Source: Tidjanibacter sp.
GTDB lineage: Bacteria; Bacteroidota; Bacteroidia; Bacteroidales; Rikenellaceae
DNA length: 64,000 nucleotides
Direction: 5' to 3'
Assembly: GCA_017466345.1 (NCBI GenBank)
Contig: JAFTUI010000005.1
Coordinates: 80,886 to 144,885 of the forward strand
Both the position numbers and the translations under genes were made by a program. Below the pieces are notes generated by a model. The model made no database searches and was not told the DNA's origin. It saw only the letters and a list, made by a program, of their open reading frames with translations. Shown here piece after piece: positions 27,776 to 36,612 of the stretch; the stretch's first letter is position 1, and each line of letters begins with the position of its first letter.

Positions 27776-28858
27776 CTATTTCTTCTCGGAGGTCTTTGCG
27801 GTGCTCTTGTTATCCTCCCTCACAATTCGGCGTGTGCGCTCGGGTTTGCGGCGGCGCAGAGCGACCTTGACCGAGGAGGCAGCCTTGCCCGTAACGACAT
27901 TGTCGAGGGCTATCATCGTGTGGTCGAACAGACGGCGCAAGGGGCGTTTGCGGTCCAAACCTTTGGTGTGACGCTCGGTTTTGTGTGGGTACATATCGGG
28001 GATGGTAATCATAATACCCGTCTCCTCAACCTCGCCGAAGTCGGGGTTGATGACCGTACCGAAGACCATCATTGAGGGCGACACGTTCATATAGGAACTA
28101 ATCATCGGGGGGATAAATTCGCCCCTCTCTTTGAGTTCGCGCACAAGGATTTTGTGGTCCTCAGCGTAGTCCTCGCCCGTGAAAAGTCGCTCCATAGACT
28201 CCACATTTATGCCGAGATCCAGCGGGTGTATGGACTCCAAAAGTCCCTCCCTGGCGGGGAAGTGTTTGTGGAGGAAGTACATCAGCATATTGCGAGCCTC
28301 CACATTGTAGTGACCATACATCGTAACCTTGCCCAAGAAGTATTTTTTGTCGGGATTGTGGACTATGATTGCGCCCAGACCGTCCCAAATGTTATCCATC
28401 ACATAGAGGCTCTTGGCGTTGGCGCGAGTGCTCTGGTAGTTGGGGTGGACATAACTCCTACCCAGCTCGATGGTGTAGGGAAGATACTCTTCGCGGAATT
28501 TGTCCGAGAAGCGGAAATAGTGCTCGGTGGAGAGGTGTTTTTGGTCCCTCTCGGAGCAGACGATGAAGCGATAGCCGCCCACAATCTCCTTTGCTACGGG
28601 GTCCCACACCACGAGTTGCTTGTAGCCATCGGGAGCCAAATCCTCTTCGTCAATATCTACCGGCTCGCCCGTACCGCCACCCGCACTGCGGAAAGCCCAC
28701 TCGCGGAGCCTGCCAATCTCCCTCATCACATTGGGGCACTCGGTGGCTGTTACGACATAAACTTCGTTACCTGCGCGGTTGGTCTCGCGCAAGAAGAACT
28801 CCTCCCTCAACTCTTTCATCAGAAGGGTTCTCGAAACGGGTTTAATGATAGGTTTCAT
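27776..28858 (-). CDS. glsB: Glycine lipid synthase subunit GlsB-like GNAT N-acyltransferase
   Basis: About 360 residues from the ATG giving MKPIIKPVS. The domain is a GNAT acyltransferase of the hemolysin/ornithine-lipid OlsB type: FRSAGGGTGEPVDIDEED, VGGYRFI, YTIELGRSYVHPNYQ, and a basic C-terminal tail. In Bacteroides, GlsB N-acylates glycine with a 3-hydroxy fatty acid to give commendamide. The adjacent upstream gene encodes the matching O-acyltransferase (23 bases apart), which strongly supports this reading. Products are membrane glycine lipids. Confidence 0.82.
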   Translation of the reverse strand: MKPIIKPVSRTLLMKELREEFFLRETNRAGNEVYVVTATECPNVMREIGRLREWAFRSAGGGTGEPVDIDEEDLAPDGYKQLVVWDPVAKEIVGGYRFIVCSERDQKHLSTEHYFRFSDKFREEYLPYTIELGRSYVHPNYQSTRANAKSLYVMDNIWDGLGAIIVHNPDKKYFLGKVTMYGHYNVEARNMLMYFLHKHFPAREGLLESIHPLDLGINVESMERLFTGEDYAEDHKILVRELKERGEFIPPMISSYMNVSPSMMVFGTVINPDFGEVEETGIMITIPDMYPHKTERHTKGLDRKRPLRRLFDHTMIALDNVVTGKAASSVKVALRRRKPERTRRIVREDNKSTAKTSEKK

Positions 28859-28881
28859 ATCTCTCTGTGTGATTTGAAGTT

Positions 28882-29694
28882 CTACTTGTTTGGAGCCATA
28901 CGATAGACGATGTTCCTTACATACTGCACCCTCTCTGGGTTGGAGGGCATATCTGTCAAGGTCTGCCACTTGATAGGCTCGCCAATGTGTAGCACAATGT
29001 GCTTACCCTTCTGTTTGAACATCTCGTCTACAAGATAGAGCATCTCGATGTTTGCCTTGATGCCGAAGAACTTGCGGATGTTGGCAATGTTGTAGAAGCG
29101 GTTGGAGAGTTTGCCCTCTACATATACGGGCACCACATCCCTCTGGTGCTGGATAGCCTTCTTCACGAAGTTGGGGTGCCATTCAAGGTCGGTCACTTCG
29201 CCCTTGATGCGGCGCGAGCACAAGCCTGCGGGGAAGGTCTGAATGGGAATGTTGCCCGCAAAGGTCTCCTCGAATATGCGTGCGCCCTCGCGCGACTGCC
29301 TGCCGTGCTTGTTGATGGGAAGGAAGAGTGGGCGCAGAGGCTCCACGAACAACAGAAGGTCGTTGCTGATACTCCTTACCTCGCCTCCGAGGTGGCGTGC
29401 AATCTCCTGAGCCAAAATTACACCATCCATACCTCCGAAGGGGTGGTTTGAGGCGAAGAGGTAGCGACCTTCGGTGGGCACCTTCTCCATACCCTCCACA
29501 GTCCACGTTACGCCCATATCACCGAGCGCAGTGCGGATGAACTCAATGGCGGGCAGGTGTCCGTGTTTTGCAAGTATCTGGTTAATCTCGTCTTGATGAA
29601 CGATTTTAGTGAGATAGCGAATCAAAAAGCGTGGTAACTTTTTTGCAAGTTTGGGTGCTTTGCTTGCCAGCACCTGTTCGATGTCAATCTGCAT
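28882..29694 (-). CDS. glsA: Glycine lipid synthase subunit GlsA-like O-acyltransferase
   Basis: A 270-residue membrane-associated acyltransferase of the PlsC superfamily. The active-site block is NHPFGGMDG (His84, Asp90; five residues between them rather than the usual four, as in the hemolysin-type acyltransferases). TFPAGLCSRR forms the phosphate/substrate block. In Bacteroides GlsA esterifies the hydroxyl of N-acyl glycine to complete glycine lipid. It is transcribed ahead of glsB, the same order reported for the Bacteroides operon. Confidence 0.82.
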   Translation of the reverse strand: MQIDIEQVLASKAPKLAKKLPRFLIRYLTKIVHQDEINQILAKHGHLPAIEFIRTALGDMGVTWTVEGMEKVPTEGRYLFASNHPFGGMDGVILAQEIARHLGGEVRSISNDLLLFVEPLRPLFLPINKHGRQSREGARIFEETFAGNIPIQTFPAGLCSRRIKGEVTDLEWHPNFVKKAIQHQRDVVPVYVEGKLSNRFYNIANIRKFFGIKANIEMLYLVDEMFKQKGKHIVLHIGEPIKWQTLTDMPSNPERVQYVRNIVYRMAPNK

Positions 29695-29843
29695 AACCTT
29701 TACCTAATTTTTACAGTTTCTCCCTCATTTTCGGCTCAACACGAAGCCTATGATAACACAAAAATAGTGGATTTTTCCCAAAAACCCACTATTTACTCCA
29801 CTTTTATTTCGCGCGCGGGCGCAAGAGCCACACTCTTGGGTGG

Positions 29844-30530
29844 TTATATATCCTCGCCAAATCGCTTGCGCAGTATTCCCTCGTCATCTTTCACACTCTC
29901 TCGCATCCAGCGGTAGAGAAGTTCGCTCTGCTCCTCGGGCGAGAGGTGCCAATCTACCTCGCTGCGGTGCAACTTATCTACAAAGCCCTGAATGAGAATT
30001 GCCGCACAAGCCGACACATTAAGACTCTCCACAAAGCCATACATCGGTATCTTCACGAACTCGTCTGCCACAGCCATAATCTCGGGCGAAATACCCTGCT
30101 TTTCGGTGCCAAAGACGAGGCAAAACTTACCTTTCGTGATGTCGAAACTCTCGGGTGTGAGGTCGTTGGTGTGGGGTGTGGCGGCAACTATGCGGTAGCC
30201 CTCCTTTTTGAGGTGCTCCACAGCCTCCGAGGTGCTCCCGTAGCGCATAATATCTACCCATTTGTCCGTGCCCCTAACGATGTGCGTATTTGCCTGAAAA
30301 CCACACAAAAACTCTATGGCGTGCAACTCCTGCACACCGAAAGCCTCGCAGTGGCGCACCAGAGCACTCGCATTCTGTGGGTGGAAGGTGTTTTCGGCAC
30401 ATACGGTCATATAGCGAGTGCGGTCTGCCACCACACGACTCATTGTGGCAAACCTCTCGGGGAGCATAAACTCCGCAAGGTACTCTATTCGCTGGTCGTA
30501 CCACTCTTTGGGCTTAGCGATATTTGCCAT
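29844..30530 (-). CDS. trmH: TrmH-family RNA 2'-O-ribose methyltransferase
   Basis: About 228 residues, starting at the ATG giving MANIAKPKEW; another ATG is 6 bases upstream. The SPOUT motifs are present: NASALVRHCEAFGV, CLVFGTEKQGIS and IPMYGFVESLNVSACAAIL. The C-terminal helical extension (DWHLSPEEQSELLYRW) matches tRNA guanosine-18 2'-O-methyltransferase TrmH rather than RlmB. The start overlaps the end of rsgA by 17 bases, so translation is probably coupled. Confidence 0.86.
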   Translation of the reverse strand: MANIAKPKEWYDQRIEYLAEFMLPERFATMSRVVADRTRYMTVCAENTFHPQNASALVRHCEAFGVQELHAIEFLCGFQANTHIVRGTDKWVDIMRYGSTSEAVEHLKKEGYRIVAATPHTNDLTPESFDITKGKFCLVFGTEKQGISPEIMAVADEFVKIPMYGFVESLNVSACAAILIQGFVDKLHRSEVDWHLSPEEQSELLYRWMRESVKDDEGILRKRFGEDI

Positions 30531-31431
30531 CGTCATCAAGCATTTTGAGGTAACTTTCGTAGCGGCTCTCCGAGATACGTCCCTCCACCACGGCGTGCAT
30601 AACGGCACACTGAGGCTCGTGGGTGTGGGTGCAGTTGTAGAACTTACAGCCCGCACTCTCCCTCATAATCTCGGGGAAGTAGTGGTACAACTCTTCGGGT
30701 TTGATGTCGATGAGTCCGAAGCCCCTAATACCGGGGGTGTCTATGAGTCTGCCGCCAAAAGGCAATGGATAGACGTGCGAGAAAGTTGTGGTGTGCTTAC
30801 CTTGTAGGTGTACATCCGAGATGGCACCCGTCTTGGCGTCTGCCGAGGGGTTTATGGCATTCACAAGGGTTGATTTGCCCACGCCAGAGTTGCCTGCCAG
30901 CAGAGTAGTCTTATCCCTGAGGAGTTCCACAACCTCCTCCAAGCCCTCGCCCGTGAGCGCCGAGCACTCAATCACTCGGTAGCCTGCCGAGCGATAGACA
31001 TCGTGGAAGTGTTGGAGCAGTTCGGGGTGTTCGCGTGCGGTGTCTATCTTGTTGAGAATGATGACCGCAGGCACCTTGTAAGCCTCGCAAGTGACCAAAA
31101 ACCTATCCACAAATTCGGGAGCTGTGACGGGTGCAGCAATAGTAACCACCACCGCTGCGCAATCTATATTGGCGGCTATGATGTGACTCTCCTTCGAGAG
31201 GTTCGAGGCGCGGCGTATGATGTAGTTGCGCCTCTGGGCAATGCTCACAATGACGCCATCGCCCTCCTCGGAGAACTCCACGCCAACCCTGTCGCCCACC
31301 ACTACGGGCGAGGTTGAGCGCACGCCTTTGAGCCTAAGCCTGCCACGAGTGCGACAGTCGTAGACCTCGCCAGCAATCTCCACCTTGTACCAACTGCCTG
31401 TGCTCTCAACAACAAATCCCTCTTGTATCAT
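30514..31431 (-). CDS. rsgA: Ribosome small-subunit maturation GTPase RsgA
   Basis: A 305-residue circularly permuted GTPase that checks late 30S assembly. An N-terminal OB fold (about 5-65) precedes motifs in permuted order: NKID (G4), GNSGVGKSTLVNAI (G1) and DTPGIRGFG (G3). A C-terminal zinc-binding knuckle (CKFYNCTHTHEPQC) follows. It overlaps cvpA by 4 bases (ATGA) and trmH by 17 bases. Confidence 0.95.
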   Translation of the reverse strand: MIQEGFVVESTGSWYKVEIAGEVYDCRTRGRLRLKGVRSTSPVVVGDRVGVEFSEEGDGVIVSIAQRRNYIIRRASNLSKESHIIAANIDCAAVVVTIAAPVTAPEFVDRFLVTCEAYKVPAVIILNKIDTAREHPELLQHFHDVYRSAGYRVIECSALTGEGLEEVVELLRDKTTLLAGNSGVGKSTLVNAINPSADAKTGAISDVHLQGKHTTTFSHVYPLPFGGRLIDTPGIRGFGLIDIKPEELYHYFPEIMRESAGCKFYNCTHTHEPQCAVMHAVVEGRISESRYESYLKMLDDDGKYR

Positions 31432-31967
31432 ATCTCGTCAGTGTTACTCTCGGTTGTAGTCTTCTCGCCAAGCCCAAAAGACTCGCTCTCCAAAATAGCA
31501 TCCTTAGCTTCCACTAAGTAGGGGAATACCACGCTCGAAATCTTCTCCACAGGCTCCACCAACATACTCTCTGCCAAGACTTTGTCCTCTACAATGTGTA
31601 GCGAAGAGTTGATGTTGCGGAAGAGCCCCAAGAGCAGGCTCAGAATGAGCGTATAGAGCGTCAGCGAAAGCACCGCACCGCCAATTTTGTCCACTATGCC
31701 CAGACCTATTCCGTGGAGTAGCCAAGTCGAAAAGCGCGATGCAAGCCACGCCAAAAGCACGCCCACAGCAAAGAGCACAACGTATGCCGCGATGCCCTCA
31801 ATCTCTACGCCTATCCACTCCGAGAGTTGGTCGTTGAATTTGAATGCGAGCCATACGCCAATGAGCAGTCCTGCAAACGAGGAGGCCTGCGAGATGAGCC
31901 CTTTGCGCAGACCGCTCGCAAGTGCCCACACCCATACGATGGCGATAATGATGTCTATGATGTTCAT
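31428..31967 (-). CDS. cvpA: CvpA family membrane protein
   Basis: About 179 residues from the ATG giving MNIIDIIIAIV. Four hydrophobic helices carry the pattern GLRKGLISQ early and an alternating small-residue second helix, as in CvpA (colicin V production) proteins. A short acidic tail ends in ESNTDEI. The molecular function of CvpA is unresolved; it affects envelope stress and colicin V export in Enterobacteria. It is the first gene of cvpA-rsgA-trmH. Confidence 0.85.
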   Translation of the reverse strand: MNIIDIIIAIVWVWALASGLRKGLISQASSFAGLLIGVWLAFKFNDQLSEWIGVEIEGIAAYVVLFAVGVLLAWLASRFSTWLLHGIGLGIVDKIGGAVLSLTLYTLILSLLLGLFRNINSSLHIVEDKVLAESMLVEPVEKISSVVFPYLVEAKDAILESESFGLGEKTTTESNTDEI

Positions 31968-32118
31968 TGTCAATAAGGTGTTGATAGTCCATTTAGAGTT
32001 GTTTGCTCTCAAAATTTTCTCAAAGGTACAAATTTTTCCTCAAACCTACAACGCCCCTCCATCAAATATCAAAACCTACAATCTCCCCATTCCAAATTTA
32101 GTGGAGGAAATAATTTTC

Positions 32119-32316
32119 AATTGACCAGCCTTCGGCTGCTCTAAAATGCTCCCGCTCGGCATAGTCTGCGAGCAGCCTCTGCCCTCGCTTAATCGCATTT
32201 GCCTCAATTGACCAGCCTTCGGCTGCTCTAAAATGCTCCCGCTCGGCATAGTCTGCAAGCAGCCTCTGCCCTCGCTTACTCGCATTTGCCTCAATTCTCA
32301 ATTCTCAATTCTCCCA
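32119..32316 (-). repeat. Two tandem copies of the ~85-nt hairpin repeat
   Basis: Copies at 32119-32203 and 32205-32289, both reverse, are nearly identical, followed by CAATTCT heptamers. This is the only tandem pair of the family in the window. It sits in the divergent gap between cvpA and the thiamin operon, where no gene is visible. Confidence 0.85.
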
Positions 32317-32319
32317 TAA

Positions 32320-32352
32320 GCCTTAGGACTATTGACGTTAGACGTTAGACAA
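32320..32352 (-). repeat. Core repeat (reverse copy)
   Basis: CCTTAGGACTATTGACGTTA followed by a repeated GACGTTAGA is the reverse complement of the GTCTAACGTCAATAGTCC core, with a short CCCATAAG tail. Confidence 0.7.
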
Positions 32353-32368
32353 AAAATCCATTTTGCAT

Positions 32369-32399
32369 TTTGAATTTTGCATTTTGCATTCTATCTTTG
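32369..32399 (+). promoter_or_regulatory. Promoter of the thiamin operon
   Basis: TTTG (32369-32372), exactly 19 bases, then TATCTTTG (32392-32399). This matches the Bacteroidota -33/-7 consensus and would start transcription just before the riboswitch. Confidence 0.85.
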
Positions 32400-32404
32400 T
32401 GGTG

Positions 32405-32487
32405 CTGTTAGGGGTGCCGCCCTGTGTGGGCTGGCTGAGATGATACCCTCCGAACCTGATATGTATAATGACAGCGCAGGGAAACGG
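32405..32487 (+). promoter_or_regulatory. TPP riboswitch (THI element)
   Basis: The conserved TPP-aptamer blocks are present in order: GGGGTGCC, GGCTGAGATGATACCC, CCGAACCTGAT, and the ATAATGACAGCGCAGGGAA segment. The closing stem P1 is CTGTT with AACGG. TPP binding should lower expression of the downstream salvage genes. The aptamer is followed 75 bases later by an intrinsic terminator, so control is probably by premature termination. Confidence 0.96.
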
Positions 32488-32561
32488 TGAGATTGTGTGG
32501 CAAATGGCGAGGCGCACGGTGGTGGCCTTTGCAGGGAGCCAAAAATGATTAAACGTGGTTG

Positions 32562-32600
32562 CCGTATTCCCAAGTGTATCAGGGGAATGCGGATTTTTTT
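32562..32600 (+). terminator. Riboswitch-controlled terminator
   Basis: CCGTATTCCC (32562-32571) pairs with GGGGAATGCGG (32582-32592) and is followed by a T-run. It lies between the TPP aptamer and thiM, the right place for an expression platform. The GCAAATGGC and GGCCTTTGC segments upstream could form a linking hairpin. Confidence 0.85.
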
Positions 32601-32624
32601 TGTTACACACATAACCTTACGACT

Positions 32625-33410
32625 ATGAAAACTACAATCTCACAACAGGCTCTCGCCGAGGCTCTCGGCAAGGTTCGCTCGACAAGTCCTCTGGTGCACA
32701 ACATCACCAACTATGTGGCTATGAACAACTCCGCCAATGCGTTGCTTTCGATTGGTGCTTCGCCCGTTATGGCGCATTGGACCGAGGAGATGGAGGCTAT
32801 GACCGCCATCGCGGGCGCACTCGTTATTAACATAGGTACGCTCGATGGCGAGTGGATTGAGGGTATGCTCGCGGCAGGCAGGGCAGCAGCTCTTCGCTCC
32901 ACGCCCATAGTTCTCGACCCCGTAGGTGCAGGTGCTACGCCACAGCGCACAGCCACCGCACTGAGGATTATCGAGGAGTGCAAGCCCACAATAATTCGTG
33001 GCAATGGTAGTGAGATTATGGCACTCGTCAATGCCGACATCAGGAGCAAGGGCGTGGATAGTAGCCAGTCGAGCCACGATGCACTCTCGGCAGCCCAAAC
33101 ACTCGCCCGAAAGACGGGTGCGGTGGTGGTCATAAGCGGTGCTACGGACTACATCACAGACGGCACCACAACCCACACTGTGGAGGGTGGCAGCCCAATG
33201 ATGACCTCGGTAACGGGTATGGGCTGTACCTCAACGGCTCTTGTGGGAGCATTTGCGGCGGTCTGCCCCGATGCGTTGGTGGCTTCTACGGCGGCTATGG
33301 CGGTGATGAGTCTTGCTGGCGAGAGGGCGGCAGCCTACGCCAAAGGTAATGGCTCGTTGCAGGTAGGCTTCCTTGACGAACTCTACAATCTAACCCCCGA
33401 CACACTATAA
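32625..33410 (+). CDS. thiM: Hydroxyethylthiazole kinase
   Basis: 261 residues from the ATG giving MKTTISQQ. Phosphorylates 4-methyl-5-(2-hydroxyethyl)thiazole for thiamin salvage. Family blocks: SPLVHNITNYVAMN, VLDPVGAGATP, IRGNGSEI and the catalytic-loop TGMGCTSTA with its Cys. First gene of the operon under the TPP riboswitch; thiE-tenA follows after 6 bases. The presence of ThiM and TenA points to salvage rather than de novo thiazole synthesis in this operon. Confidence 0.95.
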   Translation: MKTTISQQALAEALGKVRSTSPLVHNITNYVAMNNSANALLSIGASPVMAHWTEEMEAMTAIAGALVINIGTLDGEWIEGMLAAGRAAALRSTPIVLDPVGAGATPQRTATALRIIEECKPTIIRGNGSEIMALVNADIRSKGVDSSQSSHDALSAAQTLARKTGAVVVISGATDYITDGTTTHTVEGGSPMMTSVTGMGCTSTALVGAFAAVCPDALVASTAAMAVMSLAGERAAAYAKGNGSLQVGFLDELYNLTPDTL

Positions 33411-33416
33411 AACACT

Positions 33417-34709
33417 ATGAAATACGACATTAAATCTGCCCTAAGGCTCTACCTTGTTACCGACCGCCCCCTATCGCTCGGACGACCTCTCGAAGAGGTT
33501 GTCAGCGAGGCTGTTGCGGGTGGTGTTACAATGGTGCAACTAAGGGAGAAGGAGTGCCCTACGGGCGAGTTTATAGCCCTCGCACGAAGGCTCAAAGCGC
33601 TCCTTGCACCTCTCGGAGTTCCCCTTATAATCAACGATAGGGTGGATGTGGCTCTGGCAGCCGATGCCGATGGCGTACACATAGGGCAGAGCGATATGCA
33701 CTACGAGGATGCACGCCGACTGCTGGGCAGGGATAAAATCATTGGGCTCTCGGTGGAAAATTTCAGTGATCTGGAACGGGCAAATTCTTTGGATGTCGAT
33801 TATGTTGGCATCTCGCCCGTCTATGGCACCCCCACCAAGAGCGACACTGCTGAGCCTTTCGGCTTGGAAGGTTTACGGAGGGCTGTGGCACTCTCCACCC
33901 ATCCTACGGTGGCTATTGGCGGTATGAACGCCCAAACCATTGGCGCAGTGATGGCTACGGGCACCGATGGAGTGGCTGTGGTGTCGGCAATATGTTCTGC
34001 ACCTTCGCCCCGCAAGGCTGCCGAAGAACTAAATGCGATTATCAATCAACAAACGGACAAAATTATGAGTTGGACCAAAGAGGTGTGGCAGAAGTCGCTG
34101 CCCATATATGAGCGCATCATTCGCCACCCATTCATCACAGAACTTGCGGATGGCACCCTCGCAACAGAGCGTTTTGCACGCTATCTTGCACAAGACGAAA
34201 TCTACATCAAAAACTACGGCGAGGAGATGTTCCTGCTTGCCGATATGCTTCCCGATGAGGCTATGCGCAAGATGTTCCGCGCCTATGCCGAGGAGGGTAT
34301 GGCTGCCGAGGCGGCTATGCACCAGATGCTCATCGACAACTTCGGCATCGACACAGCCGTTGAGCCCTCGGAGGTAACTGCGGGCTATATGGCTCACACT
34401 CGCAAATACATCAATACGGGAAATCCTGCACTCGCTTTGGCGGCAATGCTACCTTGTATGTGGATCTACAACGAGGTGGGACTCTACATCTACAACCACC
34501 GCAACCCCAACCCTAACCCATACTCAGAGTGGGTGGCAACCTACGCTTCGGAGGATTTTACCGAGGGTACTCGTCAGATTTTGGAGATGTGCGACCGCTA
34601 CGCAGAGGAGGCTACGCCCGAGATGCGTGAGGAGATGACCAGAGCCTACCTTGTAGCTGCCGAATATGAGTGGGCATTCTGGAATTGGGGATACCACGGG
34701 GAGAATTGA
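33417..34709 (+). CDS. thiE: Fused thiamin-phosphate synthase / TenA-like aminopyrimidine aminohydrolase
   Basis: A 430-residue fusion. Residues about 1-210 are ThiE, a TIM barrel that joins thiazole phosphate to HMP diphosphate (TMVQLREKE, LIINDRVDVALAADADGVHIGQ, GISPVYGTPTKSD, AIGGM). Residues about 217-430 are TenA (PFITELADGTLATERFARYLAQDEIYI, MLPCMWIYNEVG with the catalytic Cys, and YEWAFWNWGY), which recovers the pyrimidine from degraded thiamin. The two are in one frame with a short linker; an internal ATG at the joint might allow separate TenA. The fusion puts pyrimidine recovery and coupling in one protein. Confidence 0.93.
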   Translation: MKYDIKSALRLYLVTDRPLSLGRPLEEVVSEAVAGGVTMVQLREKECPTGEFIALARRLKALLAPLGVPLIINDRVDVALAADADGVHIGQSDMHYEDARRLLGRDKIIGLSVENFSDLERANSLDVDYVGISPVYGTPTKSDTAEPFGLEGLRRAVALSTHPTVAIGGMNAQTIGAVMATGTDGVAVVSAICSAPSPRKAAEELNAIINQQTDKIMSWTKEVWQKSLPIYERIIRHPFITELADGTLATERFARYLAQDEIYIKNYGEEMFLLADMLPDEAMRKMFRAYAEEGMAAEAAMHQMLIDNFGIDTAVEPSEVTAGYMAHTRKYINTGNPALALAAMLPCMWIYNEVGLYIYNHRNPNPNPYSEWVATYASEDFTEGTRQILEMCDRYAEEATPEMREEMTRAYLVAAEYEWAFWNWGYHGEN

Positions 34710-34818
34710 GAATTGAGAATTGAGAATTGAAAAAATCCCATATCTCCCATTTCTCTCATATCTCCCATTTCTCTCATTAGCCTTAGGACTATTGACGTTA
34801 GACATTAGACATTAGAAA
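34705..34818. repeat. Heptamer (TTGAGAA)n, CTCCCATTT units and reverse core repeat
   Basis: Between the thiE-tenA fusion and thiL lies a 117-base spacer made of four GAGAATT heptamers, repeated CTCCCATTTCTCTCATAT units, and the reverse core CCTTAGGACTATTGACGTTA. It interrupts the operon but contains no terminator-like hairpin with a T-run. Confidence 0.7.
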
Positions 34819-34826
34819 AAAAGACA

Positions 34827-35786
34827 ATGAAAAAAGGCGAATTCGGGCTCATAGATTTCATAAAAAGCCACACCACTGTCCCCGAGGGAATGATGGGTAT
34901 TGGTGACGACTGCGCCATCATTAAGGGCGATGTGAACGACACCATTTTCTCCACCGATATGCTCCTCGAAGGGGTTCATTTCCTGCGCACGAAAGCCTCG
35001 CCTGAGGATGTGGGTTGGAAGTCGGCAGCGGTCAATCTGAGCGACATTGCTGCTATGGGCGGAGAGCCTACGGCAACATTCCTTTCCATTGCCCTGCCGA
35101 GCGATGCGCAAGGCGAGTGGGCAGAGCGTTTCGTGGAGGGCTATGCCGAGATTAGCAGGCTCTATGGCGTGCCCCTGCTGGGTGGCGACACCACCTCCTC
35201 GCTGCGCGATATTGCTATAAATGTGGGAGTTATGGGCTCCTGTGAGCGTGGCAAGGCACTACTGAGGAGTGGCGCAAAGGTGGGCGATACGATATTTGTT
35301 ACGGGCACTCTGGGCGACTCCGGAGCGGGCTTAAAAGCTCTGCTTGCCGACCTCGACAACAGCCGCGAAGAGGTTAGCTATGTTGTGTCGCGACACCTTC
35401 GCCCAACACCCCGCATCGAGGAGGGTTTGGCACTCTCGCGCACGGGTTTGGTGGGGGCTATGATGGATATTTCTGACGGTATAGCCTCAGACCTCGGGCA
35501 CATACTCCGCGCCTCGGGCGTGGGTGCCGAGGTGGAACTACAATCGCTACCCATCTCGCCCGCCTTGGAGCATATCTGCCAGTGCGAGGGGTGGGACAAG
35601 TACACCCTTGCAACCGCGGCAGGCGAGGACTACGAGTTGCTCCTCACTGCCCCCGAAGAGGTTGCCGAAATGGTCGATTTTCCGCTCCATCCCATTGGCA
35701 AAATCGTAGAGGGCAAGGCAGAAATCAGGTGGCTCAAAGAGGGCAAAGAGATAGAGTTTAACACTAAGGGGTTTACCCATTTTTAA
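34827..35786 (+). CDS. thiL: Thiamin-monophosphate kinase
   Basis: A 319-residue kinase that makes thiamin diphosphate from the monophosphate. Signature blocks: MGIGDDCAII, STDMLLEGVHF, KSAAVNLSDIAAMGGEP, GGDTTSS and GAMMDISDGIASDLGHI. It would supply the ligand of the riboswitch at the operon's head. thiD starts 4 bases after its stop. Confidence 0.95.
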   Translation: MKKGEFGLIDFIKSHTTVPEGMMGIGDDCAIIKGDVNDTIFSTDMLLEGVHFLRTKASPEDVGWKSAAVNLSDIAAMGGEPTATFLSIALPSDAQGEWAERFVEGYAEISRLYGVPLLGGDTTSSLRDIAINVGVMGSCERGKALLRSGAKVGDTIFVTGTLGDSGAGLKALLADLDNSREEVSYVVSRHLRPTPRIEEGLALSRTGLVGAMMDISDGIASDLGHILRASGVGAEVELQSLPISPALEHICQCEGWDKYTLATAAGEDYELLLTAPEEVAEMVDFPLHPIGKIVEGKAEIRWLKEGKEIEFNTKGFTHF

Positions 35787-35790
35787 GAGT

Positions 35791-36612
35791 ATGGAACAGA
35801 AAAAGAAACAATACAAAAGGGTGCTCACGATTGCAGGTAGCGATTCGGGCGGAGGTGCTGGTATTCAGGCAGATATAAAGGCCATCTCGGCTATGGGGTG
35901 CTATGCCGCCTCGGCAATAACAGCCGTCACAGTACAGAACACACTCGGCGTGGAGAGCGTTCACGCCATACCCCTCGACACCGTCAGGGGGCAGATAGAT
36001 GCGGTGCTCTCGGACATCGGTGCTGATGCTGTGAAAATCGGTATGCTCCACTCCTCGGAGGTGGTGGCGGTGGTGGCTGACGCACTCGCGCGACACAACG
36101 TAAGAAATGTGGTGCTCGACCCCGTTATGGTGTCGACCTCGGGGCGCCGACTAATCGAGGAGAGTGCCATAGAGAGCCTTCGCAAAGTTCTCATCCCTAT
36201 GGCAAGGGTTATAACCCCCAATGTGCCCGAAGCGGAGATTCTCGCAGGGGTGACAATAACCTCTTCGGAACAGTTCCGCGAGGTAGCCCGACAACTCTCG
36301 CAAGGGGGCAAAGTATCCGTACTGCTCAAAGCAGGACACCTGACGGATGCAACGGTAATGGACTTATTCTATAATGCTGAGGATGACACTTTTACGGAGT
36401 TGCCCTCGGAGCGTATAACCACCCCCAATACCCACGGCACAGGCTGTACCCTCTCTTCGGCACTTGCCGCAGCCATAGCCCAAGGATTGCCCCTCGCAGA
36501 GGCTGCACGCGCAGCCAAAGATTACATCGAGGGAGCCATCCGCTCGGGTGCCGAATACTCCATCGGTGGCGGTCACGGACCGGTAAATCACTTTTGGAGA
36601 ATTGAGAATTGA
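35791..36612 (+). CDS. thiD: Hydroxymethylpyrimidine (phosphate) kinase
   Basis: A 273-residue ribokinase-fold enzyme that phosphorylates HMP and HMP phosphate. Blocks: IAGSDSGGGAGIQADIKA near the N-terminus, VVLDPVMVSTSGRRL, and NTHGTGCTLSSALAAAIA with the anion hole and catalytic Cys region. Last gene of the operon. The last codons run directly into a (TTGAGAA) repeat, and the dispersed hairpin element follows. Confidence 0.95.
   Translation: MEQKKKQYKRVLTIAGSDSGGGAGIQADIKAISAMGCYAASAITAVTVQNTLGVESVHAIPLDTVRGQIDAVLSDIGADAVKIGMLHSSEVVAVVADALARHNVRNVVLDPVMVSTSGRRLIEESAIESLRKVLIPMARVITPNVPEAEILAGVTITSSEQFREVARQLSQGGKVSVLLKAGHLTDATVMDLFYNAEDDTFTELPSERITTPNTHGTGCTLSSALAAAIAQGLPLAEAARAAKDYIEGAIRSGAEYSIGGGHGPVNHFWRIEN

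Noticed and set aside
32119-32289. Tandem repeats that might be read as a CRISPR array
   Set aside because: Two adjacent near-identical units with no variable spacers, and the same unit is dispersed singly elsewhere.
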